Origin: Verrucomicrobiota bacterium
GTDB lineage: Bacteria; Verrucomicrobiota; Verrucomicrobiia; Chthoniobacterales; UBA10450
Direction: 5' to 3'
Assembly (NCBI GenBank): GCA_003218815.1
Contig: QHON01000167.1
Span: forward strand, 1-28,819
Length of the DNA stretch: 28,819 nucleotides
Positions 7,661 to 15,321 of the stretch are shown piece after piece. Both the position numbers and the translations under genes were made by a program. Below the pieces are notes generated by a model. That model was not told where the DNA came from. It did not search any database and saw only the letters and a list, made by a program, of their open reading frames with translations. The stretch's first letter is position 1. The number at the start of each line of letters is the position of its first letter.

Positions 7661-8464
7661 ATGAGTCGCACAAATATCATCGCGCTGCTCATTTTTGGCG
7701 CCATTCTGGGATATTTTCTCAGCTTTGGCACAGAGAGCACACGCAAATTTAAGGCCGGAGTTTACCAATTGCTTGCGCCGTTCTTGACCAGTGGCTCGGG
7801 GCTTCAAAAGCAGATTACGTCAGTTCGCACGGGTTTGAAGTCGCTCGAACAATTAGAGCGCGAAAATGCTGCGATGCAGGTGGAAAATCGAACACTGAGA
7901 GCGACCAACCAGGGTTTGCGCGATGTCGAGCATGAGGTCAATCGTTTGCGCCATGCACTCAATTATCGCGAGCGCTCAGTCTTTAAATTGATAGCGGCCG
8001 AAGTTGTGACGCGTGATTCATCCACTTGGTGGCGCACCGTAACAATCAACCGGGGCAAGCAGGAGGGTATCGAAACCGACATGCCCGTGGTCACCGACGA
8101 AGGCTTGATAGGAAAAACAACGACCGTGAGCGATAGCATTTCGGTCGTCCTTTTGGTCTCGGATGAAAACTGCAAAGTCGCCGCATCGGTGGAGGGAAGC
8201 CGTGAACAAGGGATCGTCTCTGGCGAACGTGTAACGGCGGGATTGAATCCACTTTTGAATTTGAACTTTCTGTCAAAGCAAGCTGACTTAAAACCTGGAC
8301 AGAAAGTGTATACTTCAGGGGTTGGGGGCGTTTTTCCATCCGGGCTGCTGATCGGCCTCGTGAAAAATTTCCGGGTCCGGGAGTTGGATGGGCAAGGGCA
8401 ACTCGCGCCAGCGGTTGATCTCTCGCATCTAGAGGATGTGTTCGTGGTAACTGGCCGAAAATGA
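7661..8464 (+). CDS. mreC: Rod-shape-determining protein MreC
   Basis: I place the start at ATG 7661, giving 267 residues that begin MSRTNIIALLIFGAILGYFLSF, a short cytoplasmic tip and one transmembrane helix. A GTG at 7604 would add 19 residues that overlap the repeat-like element and look non-conserved. After the helix comes a coiled coil (about residues 55-105, LEQLERENAAMQVENRTLR) and the periplasmic beta domain with VVTRDSSTWWRTVTINRG, GLIGKT, SDENCKVAA and YTSGVGGVFPSGLLIG, all MreC hallmarks. MreC connects MreB to PBP2 in the periplasm. Its stop overlaps the mreD start in ATGA, indicating translational coupling. Confidence 0.95.
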   Translation: MSRTNIIALLIFGAILGYFLSFGTESTRKFKAGVYQLLAPFLTSGSGLQKQITSVRTGLKSLEQLERENAAMQVENRTLRATNQGLRDVEHEVNRLRHALNYRERSVFKLIAAEVVTRDSSTWWRTVTINRGKQEGIETDMPVVTDEGLIGKTTTVSDSISVVLLVSDENCKVAASVEGSREQGIVSGERVTAGLNPLLNLNFLSKQADLKPGQKVYTSGVGGVFPSGLLIGLVKNFRVRELDGQGQLAPAVDLSHLEDVFVVTGRK

Positions 8465-9003
8465 TATTCTTTTTTCTTCTGCTGGTACTCGTCCTGGTCG
8501 CTCAGATCGCAGAATTTTTTATCCCGGCGCTGCCCTGGCTCTACAACGCGCACGTCTACATCGTGCCCGTCATCGTTTTTTATGGGGCAATGGCGTTGCC
8601 GTTTCCGCTCATGCTCGCGCTCGCCTTGTACGCTGGCCTCCTTCTCGATGCGCTCACGGTTCACGTGATTGGTGGGAAAGTTGAAATTTCAACCGGATCC
8701 TCGATACTGCTTTACGGTATGCTAGCGGGAATCATGCATGGGCTACGACCGCTCTTTGTCCGTGGCCGCTGGGAAGTGCATTGCATTCTGAGCGGCGTCT
8801 GCACATCGTCAATAATTCTGGCGCAATATTTAATGATCACATTCCGGCGCGGCTCTCTTGTTTTTACCCGCGAAATTTGGTGGCAAATCGGCGTGCCTGG
8901 CCTGTTCGCCATGGCAATTGCACCGATCTTGTTTTGGTTCCTGCAGTGGCTCGGACGGATCACGGCTTACCGGTATCTTCCTGAAAGGAGCCGTTTCGAA
9001 TGA
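8461..9003 (+). CDS. mreD: Rod-shape-determining protein MreD
   Basis: The product has 180 residues, slightly longer than the usual ~160-170, and is hydrophobic, with about five membrane segments (FFFLLLVLVLVAQIAEFFI, VYIVPVIVFYGAMALPF, LMLALALYAGLLLDALT, ILLYGMLAGIMHG, and a C-terminal VPGLFAMAIAPILFWFLQWL). Sequence conservation in MreD is low, so the call rests on topology and its position between mreC and mrdA. It overlaps both neighbours by four bases (ATGA at 8461-8464 and at 9000-9003). The mrdA Shine-Dalgarno (GAAAGGAG) lies inside its 3' end. Confidence 0.9.
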   Translation: MIFFFLLLVLVLVAQIAEFFIPALPWLYNAHVYIVPVIVFYGAMALPFPLMLALALYAGLLLDALTVHVIGGKVEISTGSSILLYGMLAGIMHGLRPLFVRGRWEVHCILSGVCTSSIILAQYLMITFRRGSLVFTREIWWQIGVPGLFAMAIAPILFWFLQWLGRITAYRYLPERSRFE

Positions 9004-11255
9004 ACCGGCGCCGGATCAATTCGCGTTTGCGGATCCAATTTCTTGCACTGCTCATGTTGCTGGGTATGGGCACCCTTGGCCTCAGGCTCTGGTGGATACA
9101 AGTGGCACATGGCGCCGAATGGACTGCTCAACTTCGCGGCAGTTCTCAAGCAACGGTCCGGATTCCATCTGTGCGTGGCGAGATTAAGGACCGAAACGGA
9201 CTGACCCTTGTCCAAAACCGGGGGAGTTATGAGGTCGATTTTTATTTGCCGGAAATGGTCAAAGGTTATCGCGACCGGTTTGGTTCCCCCCCGTTAACCG
9301 AATATCGAGCGACTATCAACGGGATGCCGAAGGACCAAAAAGAGCCGGATATTATCAAGATCGTTAACGGTGGCATTATCCCACGCCTCAACGATCTCGA
9401 TCTTGCCCGCGATTACAATGCCGGCAAACTCCAGAGACACTATCGCAACGACACCGAAGTTCCCTTTTCCTACATTAAAGACATCGATTTTCCGACGATG
9501 GCGAAATTTTCCGAGCACGATGTCGGATTACCCGGGGTAGATATCGCGATCAAACCAGTGCGCTCCTACGTTTACGGCGCGCTCGCTGCGCACCTCTTGG
9601 GTTACGTCGGTGCGCCTGACGATATCAATAGAGAGGAGGCAAAGAAATTCACATTTTATCAGGGCGATGTGGAAGGGAAATCGAACATCGAGAAATCGAT
9701 GGATGAATATTTGCGTGGTAAACCTGGCGTACGTTACCTGCGACGCAACGCGAAGGGAACGATCGATGGGGTTTTGCGCGAAGATCCGCCGAAACAGGGA
9801 GCGAATGTTTTTCTCACGCTTGATGCGCGAGTTCAAGCGATCGCCGAAGAGGCGTTGCGCATGGTGGGTCGCGGCGCTGCTGTTGTTGTCGATCCAAATA
9901 ACGGCAACGTCCTGGCGATGGCGTCGGTTCCGTCATTCGACCCGAACACTTTTATCCCTAGTATCAAAGCGAAAGACTGGAAGGCGCTTCAAAAAGATGA
10001 AGCCGACCCGCTGGTGAATCGAGCCATCAGTGCATTGCCACCTGGATCGACGTTCAAGCTCATCACGTCGCTTGCCGGATTGCGCAGGAATCTTGCGACG
10101 GCACGGTACAATTGTGGGGGCGGTGTGAGTTACGGCGACCACTTTTTTCAGTGCTGGGTGGCGGAAAAACATTACACCCACGGCACGCTCGGGTTAATGG
10201 ACGCAATTAAGGTTTCGTGTGATTCCTTCTTCTATCAGTACGGCAACGCCGCCGGTATTCAGTCGATTGACACGGTCGGAAAAATGTTGGGTCTGGGCGA
10301 AGAGTCGGGCATTCATTTATCGGGCGAACAAGCAGGCAATTTGCCAGGGCCGGAATGGATGCAAATCCATCACCCGCAAGAGAGATGGTCACAAGCGCAA
10401 ACGGCCAACGTTTCAATCGGACAGGGTTACACGCTGGTTTCGCCGCTCCAGTTGGCGATGGCATATGCGGCAGCTGCTAACGGCGGAATCTGTTACTATC
10501 CGCGCTTTGTTGACAAAGTTTTAAACCAGGACAGCTCGCCTGCGCTCGACGAAAACGGAAAGGTCGCGGTGCTGCAGACGCCGCGTGTGCGAGCAGATTT
10601 ACGTAGTGAGCTTTCGCGAGAACAGATCGATCTCGTGCGCAAAGGCCTTTGGAAAGTTGTCAATGAAGATGGCGGCACCGGCGGAAGAGCGCGATTGAAA
10701 AATGTGCAGGTGGCTGGAAAAACCGGAACCGCCCAAGCCACCGATCGCGGTCACAAGGATACCATCGCCTGGTTCGCTTGCTTCGCTCCTTTTGATAATC
10801 CCAAATATGTCGTCGCGGCGATGGTGCAAGGTGGCGAACATGGTGGCAGTGTCGCCGGGCCAATCGCGACACGCATTATCGAACGCGCGCTAGCGTTGGA
10901 TGAAGGAAAGTTTGATATGCAGGTCGCCTGGCTCTCGCCCGCGCACAAGGCTAATCCGTTCCAGATGATTAAGGATGTGAATTATGCGGGAGGGAACGTT
11001 CCGAGTGGCGACGAAGAAAATGCCGACGATTCGCAAAATGCCGATGCGCAGATGGCAAGTTCGGATGCCGCGCCTGATGTAGAGCCTGAAGCAGACTCAC
11101 AAGGAAAAGTGAGGCGACGGGCTCCCGTAGCACGGGCCGTTCCGGTTGCGACGCCGGCTCCCCGTAACTTTTTCCAACGACTCTTCGGCGTGCGCCGTCA
11201 ACCGGCGCCTGCGCCACCGCCCCCGCCGCCCACCCGACGTCGTGGTACTCGATGA
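9000..11255 (+). CDS. mrdA: Penicillin-binding protein 2 (elongasome DD-transpeptidase)
   Basis: This 751-residue class B PBP cross-links lateral-wall peptidoglycan. It has an N-terminal membrane anchor (~10-32, QFLALLMLLGMGTLGLRLWW) and a pedestal/dimerisation domain (RGEIKDRNGLTLVQNRGSYEV; LLGYVGAPDD). The transpeptidase domain carries catalytic motif S350-TF-K353 (PPGSTFK), SCD at 406-408 (the PBP2 form of SxN), and KTG at 574-576 (AGKTGTAQ). After about residue 660 there is a long low-complexity tail, first acidic and Asp/Asn-rich, then Arg/Pro-rich with a run of six prolines and a terminal RRRGTR. PBP2 orthologs normally end near 630 residues, so the tail is an unusual extension. The gene is translationally coupled to mreD. 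No rodA follows. Confidence 0.96.
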   Translation: MNRRRINSRLRIQFLALLMLLGMGTLGLRLWWIQVAHGAEWTAQLRGSSQATVRIPSVRGEIKDRNGLTLVQNRGSYEVDFYLPEMVKGYRDRFGSPPLTEYRATINGMPKDQKEPDIIKIVNGGIIPRLNDLDLARDYNAGKLQRHYRNDTEVPFSYIKDIDFPTMAKFSEHDVGLPGVDIAIKPVRSYVYGALAAHLLGYVGAPDDINREEAKKFTFYQGDVEGKSNIEKSMDEYLRGKPGVRYLRRNAKGTIDGVLREDPPKQGANVFLTLDARVQAIAEEALRMVGRGAAVVVDPNNGNVLAMASVPSFDPNTFIPSIKAKDWKALQKDEADPLVNRAISALPPGSTFKLITSLAGLRRNLATARYNCGGGVSYGDHFFQCWVAEKHYTHGTLGLMDAIKVSCDSFFYQYGNAAGIQSIDTVGKMLGLGEESGIHLSGEQAGNLPGPEWMQIHHPQERWSQAQTANVSIGQGYTLVSPLQLAMAYAAAANGGICYYPRFVDKVLNQDSSPALDENGKVAVLQTPRVRADLRSELSREQIDLVRKGLWKVVNEDGGTGGRARLKNVQVAGKTGTAQATDRGHKDTIAWFACFAPFDNPKYVVAAMVQGGEHGGSVAGPIATRIIERALALDEGKFDMQVAWLSPAHKANPFQMIKDVNYAGGNVPSGDEENADDSQNADAQMASSDAAPDVEPEADSQGKVRRRAPVARAVPVATPAPRNFFQRLFGVRRQPAPAPPPPPPTRRRGTR

Positions 11256-11327
11256 ACTTTCGATTAGAAACTTTGCTGCAAAATTTCCCGGTGGTCGCGT
11301 TTTTGGTGACTGAACCTCTTCACTTTT

Positions 11328-12902
11328 ATGATAGACAAGGTAAGAAAAATTTTAGGCCTTTCTTCCCGCAAGACTGGCAACAAACTCATATTGAGCGTGG
11401 AAAAACTCGAGTCGCGTGTCGCATTGCTCGAGAATGGTCTCCTGGAGGAATACAGCGTCGAACGTAAAAGCTCGCGCAATATCGTCGGCAGCGTTTACAA
11501 GGGTAAAGTCAGGAACATTGAAATGGGATTGAAGGCGATGTTCGTCGACATCGGCTTCGAAAAAAACGCGTTTCTTCATTTTTGGGACGCCATTCCCGCC
11601 GCGCTCGACAGTGGTATCGAGGAAATTGACCGGTCGGCCAATAAGCGGCCGCGGAAACGCATCACGGCAAAAGATATCCCAAGCATTTATCCGGTCGGCT
11701 CAGATGTAATCGTGCAGGTGACCAAAGGGCCAATCGGAACAAAGGGACCGCGGGTCACTACGAATCTCAGTTTCGCGGGCCGCTATTTGGTCCTGATGCC
11801 ATTTAGCGATCGCAGTGGCATTTCACGTAAAATCGAAAATCCGAAGGAACGGGATCGCCTTCGCAAAATTTTACGCGAGCTCGACATTCCGGAAGGCGTC
11901 GGCGTCATCATCCGCACTGTTGGAGAAGGACAGCGCACACGATACTTTGTTCGGGATCTGCGCTTCCTCCTCGATCAATGGGCGAAAGTAGAGCAAGTGA
12001 TTCGTGACCGTCCGGCGCCGTGCCGAATTTTTGAGGAGCCCGATTTGGTTGAACGGACTGTGCGTGACTTTCTCACTGAAGAAATCGATGAAGTCATCTG
12101 CGATGATCGCGAGTCGATTAACCGGATGAACGAAATGGTCGGCCAGATTTCGCGGCGAGCGCGGAACCGAATTCATTTTTATGATGGTGCGACGCCGATT
12201 TTCGAAAGTTACGGCGTGCAAAAGCAGATCGACGACGCTTTTCATCGGCAAGTCTGGCTCAGGTGCGGCGGCTATATTGTGATTGACGAGACCGAAGCCC
12301 TGGTCGCGATTGATGTGAATACCGGCCGGAACAAAGGTGGGCGCGATGTCGAAAAAACAATTTTGCAGACAAATCTGGAGGCGGCAGATGAAATCGCGCG
12401 TCAGCTTCGGTTGCGCAATGTTGGCGGTTTGATCATTGGCGATTTCATCGACATGAAAAGCCGGAAGGACCAGCAGATGGTCTATAACCTGATGAAGGAA
12501 CGGCTCAAGCGTGACAAGGCCAAAACTCACGTGCTTCCGATTTCCCCGCTCGGTCTAATGGAAATGACGCGACAGCGGGCGCAGGAAAGTCTGAGCGATA
12601 CAATTTACGAAAATTGTCCTTACTGCGGTGGGCACGGAGTCGTGAAGACTTCGATGACTACAAGCGTGGAATTGCATCGCACACTCAATACCGTGATGCG
12701 CAAGTACCAGGACAGCATCCACGAAATCCGTGTGATTCTAAATCCGGATGTCTTGAAACGATTGAAAGAGGAAGACGAAGAATTGCTTGTGGAGCTGGAG
12801 CGTCGCTACGCTGGGCGGCTGATGTTTCGCGGTGATCCCACATTTCATCACGAAAAGTTCACTATTACCGATGCCAATACCGGGGCGGAACTCAAAGCTT
12901 GA
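11328..12902 (+). CDS. rng: Ribonuclease G/E family endoribonuclease
   Basis: The 524-residue protein has the RNase G/E catalytic half: an S1-like RNA-binding domain (~residues 50-130, GSVYKGKVRNIEMGLKAMFVDIGFEKNAFLH), the 5'-sensor/RNase H-like region, and the catalytic acidic residues D329 (AIDVNTG) and D372 (GDFIDM), spaced 43 residues apart as in E. coli RNase E. The Zn-link motif is CPYC at 430-433. There is no long C-terminal scaffold region, so it resembles RNase G more than RNase E. It probably performs mRNA decay and rRNA maturation. It follows mrdA by 72 nt with no terminator between, so it may belong to the mre operon. The ATG lacks an obvious Shine-Dalgarno. Confidence 0.94.
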   Translation: MIDKVRKILGLSSRKTGNKLILSVEKLESRVALLENGLLEEYSVERKSSRNIVGSVYKGKVRNIEMGLKAMFVDIGFEKNAFLHFWDAIPAALDSGIEEIDRSANKRPRKRITAKDIPSIYPVGSDVIVQVTKGPIGTKGPRVTTNLSFAGRYLVLMPFSDRSGISRKIENPKERDRLRKILRELDIPEGVGVIIRTVGEGQRTRYFVRDLRFLLDQWAKVEQVIRDRPAPCRIFEEPDLVERTVRDFLTEEIDEVICDDRESINRMNEMVGQISRRARNRIHFYDGATPIFESYGVQKQIDDAFHRQVWLRCGGYIVIDETEALVAIDVNTGRNKGGRDVEKTILQTNLEAADEIARQLRLRNVGGLIIGDFIDMKSRKDQQMVYNLMKERLKRDKAKTHVLPISPLGLMEMTRQRAQESLSDTIYENCPYCGGHGVVKTSMTTSVELHRTLNTVMRKYQDSIHEIRVILNPDVLKRLKEEDEELLVELERRYAGRLMFRGDPTFHHEKFTITDANTGAELKA

Positions 12903-12995
12903 CCGGCGTAAAAAAGGCTAAAAAAATGCTTGCAATCCTTGACGGTCCACTCAAACTCGCAGGCATCCAAAGGAGCAGTGAATTTCGTTATTGAC

Positions 12996-13026
12996 TTGAA
13001 CGCTCCGAGGTGTTTGGAGTTACATT
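12996..13026 (+). promoter_or_regulatory. Possible promoter of the outer-membrane protein gene
   Basis: TTGAAC (12996-13001) and TACATT (13021-13026) are 19 bp apart, and an overlapping TTGACT lies at 12991-12996. The spacing is long, so this is tentative. The position fits: it lies in the 156-nt gap after rng, just ahead of the RBS AGGAG (13047-13051) for the next gene. Confidence 0.35.
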
Positions 13027-13058
13027 GTTAGGAAGACTTAACCAAAAGGAGAAATAAG

Positions 13059-13814
13059 ATGAAAAAATTAATGTTGAGCCTGTTGGGTATCGCGGCAATC
13101 AGCTCGATTGGCTTTGCCGGTACCGAAACCTATGGCGGAAAGGAGATGAAGCAGGTGGCGCTGCCGCCACCGTGCCCGGAATGGTACGCAGACAGGGAAT
13201 TTAACGTCGGTTTGTGGGGCACTTACGTGTTTACCGGGAACGAGTGGCAAAATGACCGCTACATGTTAGCCGATCATGCTTGGGGCGGCGGTATCGACGT
13301 CAAATACTTCTTCATGCGTTATATCGGCGTTGGGATTGAAGGCTGGGGCGTCGACGCACGGCAGGCACGCGAAAATATCTTCGTCGACTTGAGCGACGGG
13401 ATTTTTGATCGCAGCTTTCACAACACGAACAAGGGCATCGGAGCGGTGCTGGGTACATTGACCCTGCGTTACCCGTTCCACTGCTCACGCTTCTCACCTT
13501 ACATCTTCGGTGCCGGCGGCGCGATCTTTGGCGGCGGCCAGAGGCCGATCAATCAGTGGTTCCGCGAAGGGCCAGGCGGAACGGCTGTAACAGGACCCGG
13601 TGGGCTTATTAGCAACGGGGGCGAGGGCTTCGACATTCTCAAAACAGTTGGTCATACGGAGTCTGAGACGGAGGGAATTGGCCAGGTCGGCGGCGGTCTG
13701 GAAGTCCGCGTCACACCGCACATCGGTTGGATCAGTGACTTCAGCTGGAACTTTGTTAGCGGTCCACAGAATAATTTTGGGATGGTGCGGACCGGGGTGA
13801 ATTTCGCGTTCTAA
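13059..13814 (+). CDS. Outer-membrane beta-barrel protein
   Basis: The 251-residue product starts with a signal peptide (MKKLMLSLLGIAAISSIGFAG) and the mature part alternates hydrophobic and polar residues in strands rich in Gly and aromatics (NVGLWGTYVFTG, YIGVGIEGWGV, FSPYIFGAGGAIFGGG, VGGGLEVRVTPHIGWISDF). It ends in MVRTGVNFAF with a terminal Phe, the usual barrel-assembly signal. This is consistent with a small 8-stranded barrel of the OmpA/Opacity-like type. A Gly-rich insertion (GPGGTAVTGPGGLISNGGEG) is probably an extracellular loop. A strong RBS (AGGAG, 7 nt before ATG), its own likely promoter and a strong terminator suggest a well-expressed monocistronic gene. The specific function is unknown. 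Confidence 0.85.
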   Translation: MKKLMLSLLGIAAISSIGFAGTETYGGKEMKQVALPPPCPEWYADREFNVGLWGTYVFTGNEWQNDRYMLADHAWGGGIDVKYFFMRYIGVGIEGWGVDARQARENIFVDLSDGIFDRSFHNTNKGIGAVLGTLTLRYPFHCSRFSPYIFGAGGAIFGGGQRPINQWFREGPGGTAVTGPGGLISNGGEGFDILKTVGHTESETEGIGQVGGGLEVRVTPHIGWISDFSWNFVSGPQNNFGMVRTGVNFAF

Positions 13815-13835
13815 GATCGACAATTGCACTTGCGG

Positions 13836-13875
13836 CGGCGGCGTCCGGATGTTCCAGACGCCGCCGTTGTTTTTC
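13836..13875 (+). terminator. Intrinsic terminator after the outer-membrane protein gene
   Basis: CGGCGGCGTC (13836-13845) pairs perfectly with GACGCCGCCG (13857-13866) around an 11-nt loop, followed by TTGTTTTTC (13867-13875). It lies 21 bases after the stop codon. Confidence 0.85.
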
Positions 13876-13992
13876 TAGGGCGGTAGTCTCATCGCCCCTC
13901 GAGGAATAGCTCGAAAGGTTGTTTGAGAATACGTTTTCTCGACCCGAGCGATTCGCATTTGCGAACGCTTGCGCACGCACGAACTTATTCTG

Positions 13993-15117
13993 ATGTCGTT
14001 CGTCGAAACTCTGGACGGTTTGGCCCTAAAAAAATCGGCGCTTGTCCATCGGTTCGAGCATCTGATCGCCTCGAAGTCCGACCAGGAGCTCGAAACTATG
14101 GCGCGAAAATCACGCGCGCTCACACTGCAGAATTTCGGCCGGACAATGCGTCTCTTCGCGCCGCTTTACCTTTCGAACGAGTGCATCAATAATTGTCGTT
14201 ACTGCGGTTTCTCCCGGGATAACCCAATTCTTCGCGTCACGCTTGATGTTGAGGAAGTGATCGCCGAAGCGAGTCATCTCGGTCGGCAGGGTTTTCGTCA
14301 GATCCTTCTGGTCGCTGGCGAACACCCGAAATTCGTCAGTCGCGACTATCTCGCCGAATGCGTCCGCGCTCTTGAGCCGGATTTTTCCTCGATTTCGATC
14401 GAGGTCGGCCCGATGGAAACAAGCGATTATGTGCCGATCGTCGATGCTGGCGCGGAAGGATTGGTGGTTTATCAGGAAACCTACAATCGCGCGGTCTATG
14501 CGGAAATGCATACTGCCGGACCGAAGCGCGACTTTAATTTTCGACTGGATTGCGCGGAGCGCGGTTACCGCGCAGGATTTCGCCGGCTCGGAATCGGTGT
14601 GCTCTTTGGGTTATCTCCCTGGCAGCAAGAAGCGATCGCCCTCGCGGCGCATCTGGAATATTTGCTCAAACATTGCTGGCAGGCACAGATCAGTGTGAGC
14701 CTGCCCAGGTTACGACCCGCTGCGGGGGGTTTTCGACCTCTCTTTTCATTAACGGACCGAGTACTGGCACAATTAGTTTGTGCGTTACGCATCACCTTCC
14801 CGCAAGTGGGAATTGTGCTCAGCACCCGCGAGCGCTCGTCCTTCCGCGACTCACTTGTTTATTTAGGCGTGACCATGATGAGTGCCGGCAGTCACACTGA
14901 ACCTGGCGGATATACTCGACAAGGCGGCGGACATCTGCATCGCACGATCCGCGGTCGGATCGTTGCCCCTGATTTCCAAGACGGAGAAGACCGGCTTGCC
15001 ACCGGACAATTTGAGATCAGCGACGAGCGTTCTCCGGCGGAGATAGCCGAGGTACTTCGGCGTCGCGGTTTCGAACCAGTTTGGAAAGATTGGGATCAAG
15101 CTCTTTGCGGAGTGTGA
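13993..15117 (+). CDS. thiH: 2-iminoacetate synthase ThiH (radical SAM)
   Basis: ThiH splits tyrosine to dehydroglycine and p-cresol, supplying the glycine-derived part of the thiamine thiazole. The radical-SAM cluster motif is C64-INN-C68-RY-C71 followed by GFS, in the ThiH context PLYLSNECINNCRYCGF. Other ThiH-like blocks are ILLVAGEHPKF, YQETYNRAVYAEMH, GLSPWQQEA, VSLPRLRPAAGGF, LSTRERSSFRDSL and the closing FEPVWKDWDQAL. From ATG 13993 the protein has 374 residues; a TTG at 13969 would add eight. No TPP riboswitch sequence is evident upstream. The stop overlaps the GTG of thiS. Conditions using NAD-dependent ThiO are excluded for this gene by the radical-SAM motif. Confidence 0.93.
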   Translation: MSFVETLDGLALKKSALVHRFEHLIASKSDQELETMARKSRALTLQNFGRTMRLFAPLYLSNECINNCRYCGFSRDNPILRVTLDVEEVIAEASHLGRQGFRQILLVAGEHPKFVSRDYLAECVRALEPDFSSISIEVGPMETSDYVPIVDAGAEGLVVYQETYNRAVYAEMHTAGPKRDFNFRLDCAERGYRAGFRRLGIGVLFGLSPWQQEAIALAAHLEYLLKHCWQAQISVSLPRLRPAAGGFRPLFSLTDRVLAQLVCALRITFPQVGIVLSTRERSSFRDSLVYLGVTMMSAGSHTEPGGYTRQGGGHLHRTIRGRIVAPDFQDGEDRLATGQFEISDERSPAEIAEVLRRRGFEPVWKDWDQALCGV

Positions 15118-15314
15118 CGATTTCACTAAATGGTGAAATGGCGGATGCACGCGAAGCGGAAACGGTCGCGCAACTGGTGGAACGCTACCAGTTGCCGCAA
15201 AAATCCATTTTGGTGGAGCACAATGGCCTCGCCCTACGCCGACACGAATGGGCGGAACGAGTATTAGCCGAAGGCGATCGCGTCGAATTTGTGCGAATGG
15301 TGGCGGGCGGCTAG
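15114..15314 (+). CDS. thiS: Thiamine sulfur-carrier protein ThiS
   Basis: This 66-residue ubiquitin-like protein begins with the usual first strand (VTISLNGEMADAREAETVAQLVERY), continues with ILVEHNGLALRRHEWAERVLAEGDRVEFVRMV and ends in Gly-Gly, the C-terminus that is adenylated and thiocarboxylated to deliver sulfur for the thiazole ring. The GTG start at 15114 overlaps the thiH stop (GTGA), which both gives the normal family length and implies coupling. An in-frame start further upstream would lie inside thiH. thiG and thiF are not in the window. Confidence 0.92.
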   Translation: MTISLNGEMADAREAETVAQLVERYQLPQKSILVEHNGLALRRHEWAERVLAEGDRVEFVRMVAGG

Positions 15315-15321
15315 ATGCGGT

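Noticed and set aside
11252..11467. 71-residue frame starting at the ATGA overlap with the mrdA stop
   Set aside because: Most of it overlaps rng in another frame, and the protein has no recognisable feature.
13876..13992. TPP riboswitch upstream of thiH
   Set aside because: Some small hairpins exist, but the conserved THI-box core sequences such as CTGAGA are absent.
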